Assembly (NCBI GenBank): GCA_013289765.1
Contig: JABCZI010000010.1
Span: 124,001 to 188,000 of the forward strand
Length of the DNA stretch: 64,000 nucleotides
Origin: Acidobacteriota bacterium
Lineage (GTDB): Bacteria; Acidobacteriota; Terriglobia; Terriglobales; Acidobacteriaceae
Direction of reading: 5' to 3'
In this document: in pieces, positions 63,511 to 64,000 of the stretch
Layout of the letters: each line of letters starts with the position of its first letter
How positions within the stretch are numbered: the first letter of the stretch is position 1
Notes under the pieces: model-generated
The model's input: only the letters and a program-made list of their open reading frames with translations
Told to the model about the DNA's origin: nothing
Database searches by the model: none
Program-made: the position numbers and the translations under genes

Positions 63511-64000
63511 CTAAGGTGTTTCTCCCAAAAAGTGCAGCACTTTGGCCGCAACAATGAATTGCTTGCCTGCATGCTCCGCTGTGAGGCTGCGTTCTTTTCC
63601 GGGCTCGCCTCCCAGCATCAACAAAACCTGCCCGAGCGTGGAGCCGCGAACCGGGATGCCGTCCACGGCGATGAGCTGATCTCCCGCTTGAACTTCAGGC
63701 ACGGAAGGTTTTCCGTCGTAGTCGGCGACCGCGAGAATGGTGAAGCACCCGTCATCCTCGGGACGAAGGATGAGACCGATGACATCGAAGTCGGGAAAAT
63801 TGAAAGTGCGGCCGATGTCAAAATAAACCGCGGAATGCGCATAGTCTAGGCCGATGCGGTAATTCATCAAAGCCTCCGAGCCGAGCAATCCAGCGGCTGG
63901 AATGCCGCCGCTCTTTTTCGCTTCGAAAAACGGCAGACCAGCTTCCGGCAGGTCGACGGCAACGACATTGGTGAGAAAGAGCGGGCCGTACTGCACGCGA
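63511..64000 (-). CDS. Retropepsin-like/PDZ protein, C-terminal part only (truncated by window)
   Basis: The frame continues beyond 64000. The visible 163 codons contain AAGLLGSEALMNYRIGLDYAHSAVYFDIG, the second-half signature of clan AA (retropepsin-like) aspartyl proteases (LLGSEAL), then a PDZ domain: VPEVQAGDQLIAVDGIPVRGSTLGQVLLMLGGEPG. The aspartyl catalytic DTG lies upstream, outside the window. Such proteins with retropepsin plus PDZ halves are common secreted proteins in Acidobacteria. Confidence 0.8.
   Translation of the reverse strand, partial: RVQYGPLFLTNVVAVDLPEAGLPFFEAKKSGGIPAAGLLGSEALMNYRIGLDYAHSAVYFDIGRTFNFPDFDVIGLILRPEDDGCFTILAVADYDGKPSVPEVQAGDQLIAVDGIPVRGSTLGQVLLMLGGEPGKERSLTAEHAGKQFIVAAKVLHFLGETP

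Overview
The window reads as a stretch of ordinary chromosome from a GC-rich Gram-negative soil-type bacterium, most likely an acidobacterium. This is an inference from content: PEP-CTERM sorted proteins, a Tad pilus fragment, a GloVer-repeat protein, a TonB energy transducer, DUF1844, a demethylmenaquinone methyltransferase, a GTP-type PEP carboxykinase and many secreted peptidases. No phage genes, transposases or CRISPR arrays were found.

Layout. 1-6.1 kb: LytS/LytTR-type two-component pair (regulator cut by the window edge), cytochrome P460, M20 dipeptidase, ThiO-like oxidase, coiled-coil membrane protein, DUF421 protein. 6.1-13.2 kb: beta-propeller lactonase, small membrane protein, PolX, cold-shock protein, NUDIX hydrolase, Rossmann/DUF2520 protein, RibA, TonB. 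13.4-15.9 kb: tRNA-Ala(CGC), then ArsR, two SRPBCC proteins and a double-VOC protein. 16.2-19.5 kb: PckG and an MFS carrier. 19.6-25.9 kb, minus strand: a carbon-metabolism cluster with a GntR/FCD regulator, a ketopantoate-reductase-family enzyme, an oxalate-CoA-ligase-like enzyme, a glyoxylate aminotransferase and malate synthase. These together point to oxalate or C2 acids flowing through glyoxylate to malate and glycine, with PckG nearby for gluconeogenesis. 26-29 kb: TauE/SafE permease, orphan PstS, an MhpD-type hydratase. 29-31.3 kb: two divergent PEP-CTERM proteins with sigma-54-like promoter elements. 31.5-34.4 kb: M61 peptidase and an AMIN-domain protein. 34.5-37.6 kb: tadV-tadE-tadE-tadG. 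37.9-45 kb: CtpA protease, HEYTH/TPR protein, TatA/B-TatC, M28 peptidase, TerC. 45-52.3 kb: NadB, AroB, UbiE, GloVer protein, epimerase, PpiC-type isomerase. 52.5-64 kb: CDF transporter, S23-family four-helix-bundle ORF, OsmC, EamA transporter, RibF, MBL hydrolase, DUF1844, YgfZ, LeuB-like dehydrogenase, methyltransferase, a HELTH putative protease and a truncated PDZ protein.

Most unusual signal: a small S23-family four-helix-bundle ORF (54.1-54.5 kb) is bracketed by inverted arrays of a 7-bp unit, TTGNTGA. The same paired inverted arrays, without an ORF, sit between aroB and ubiE (47.83-47.94 kb). The pair looks like an autonomous and a non-autonomous copy of one small repeat element. Other palindromic intergenic repeats occur at 42.9, 52.4 and 54.9 kb.

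Start codons were moved from the longest reading frame where a Shine-Dalgarno site, signal peptide or family alignment argued for it; each case is stated. All functions are family-level readings by eye, without database searches.
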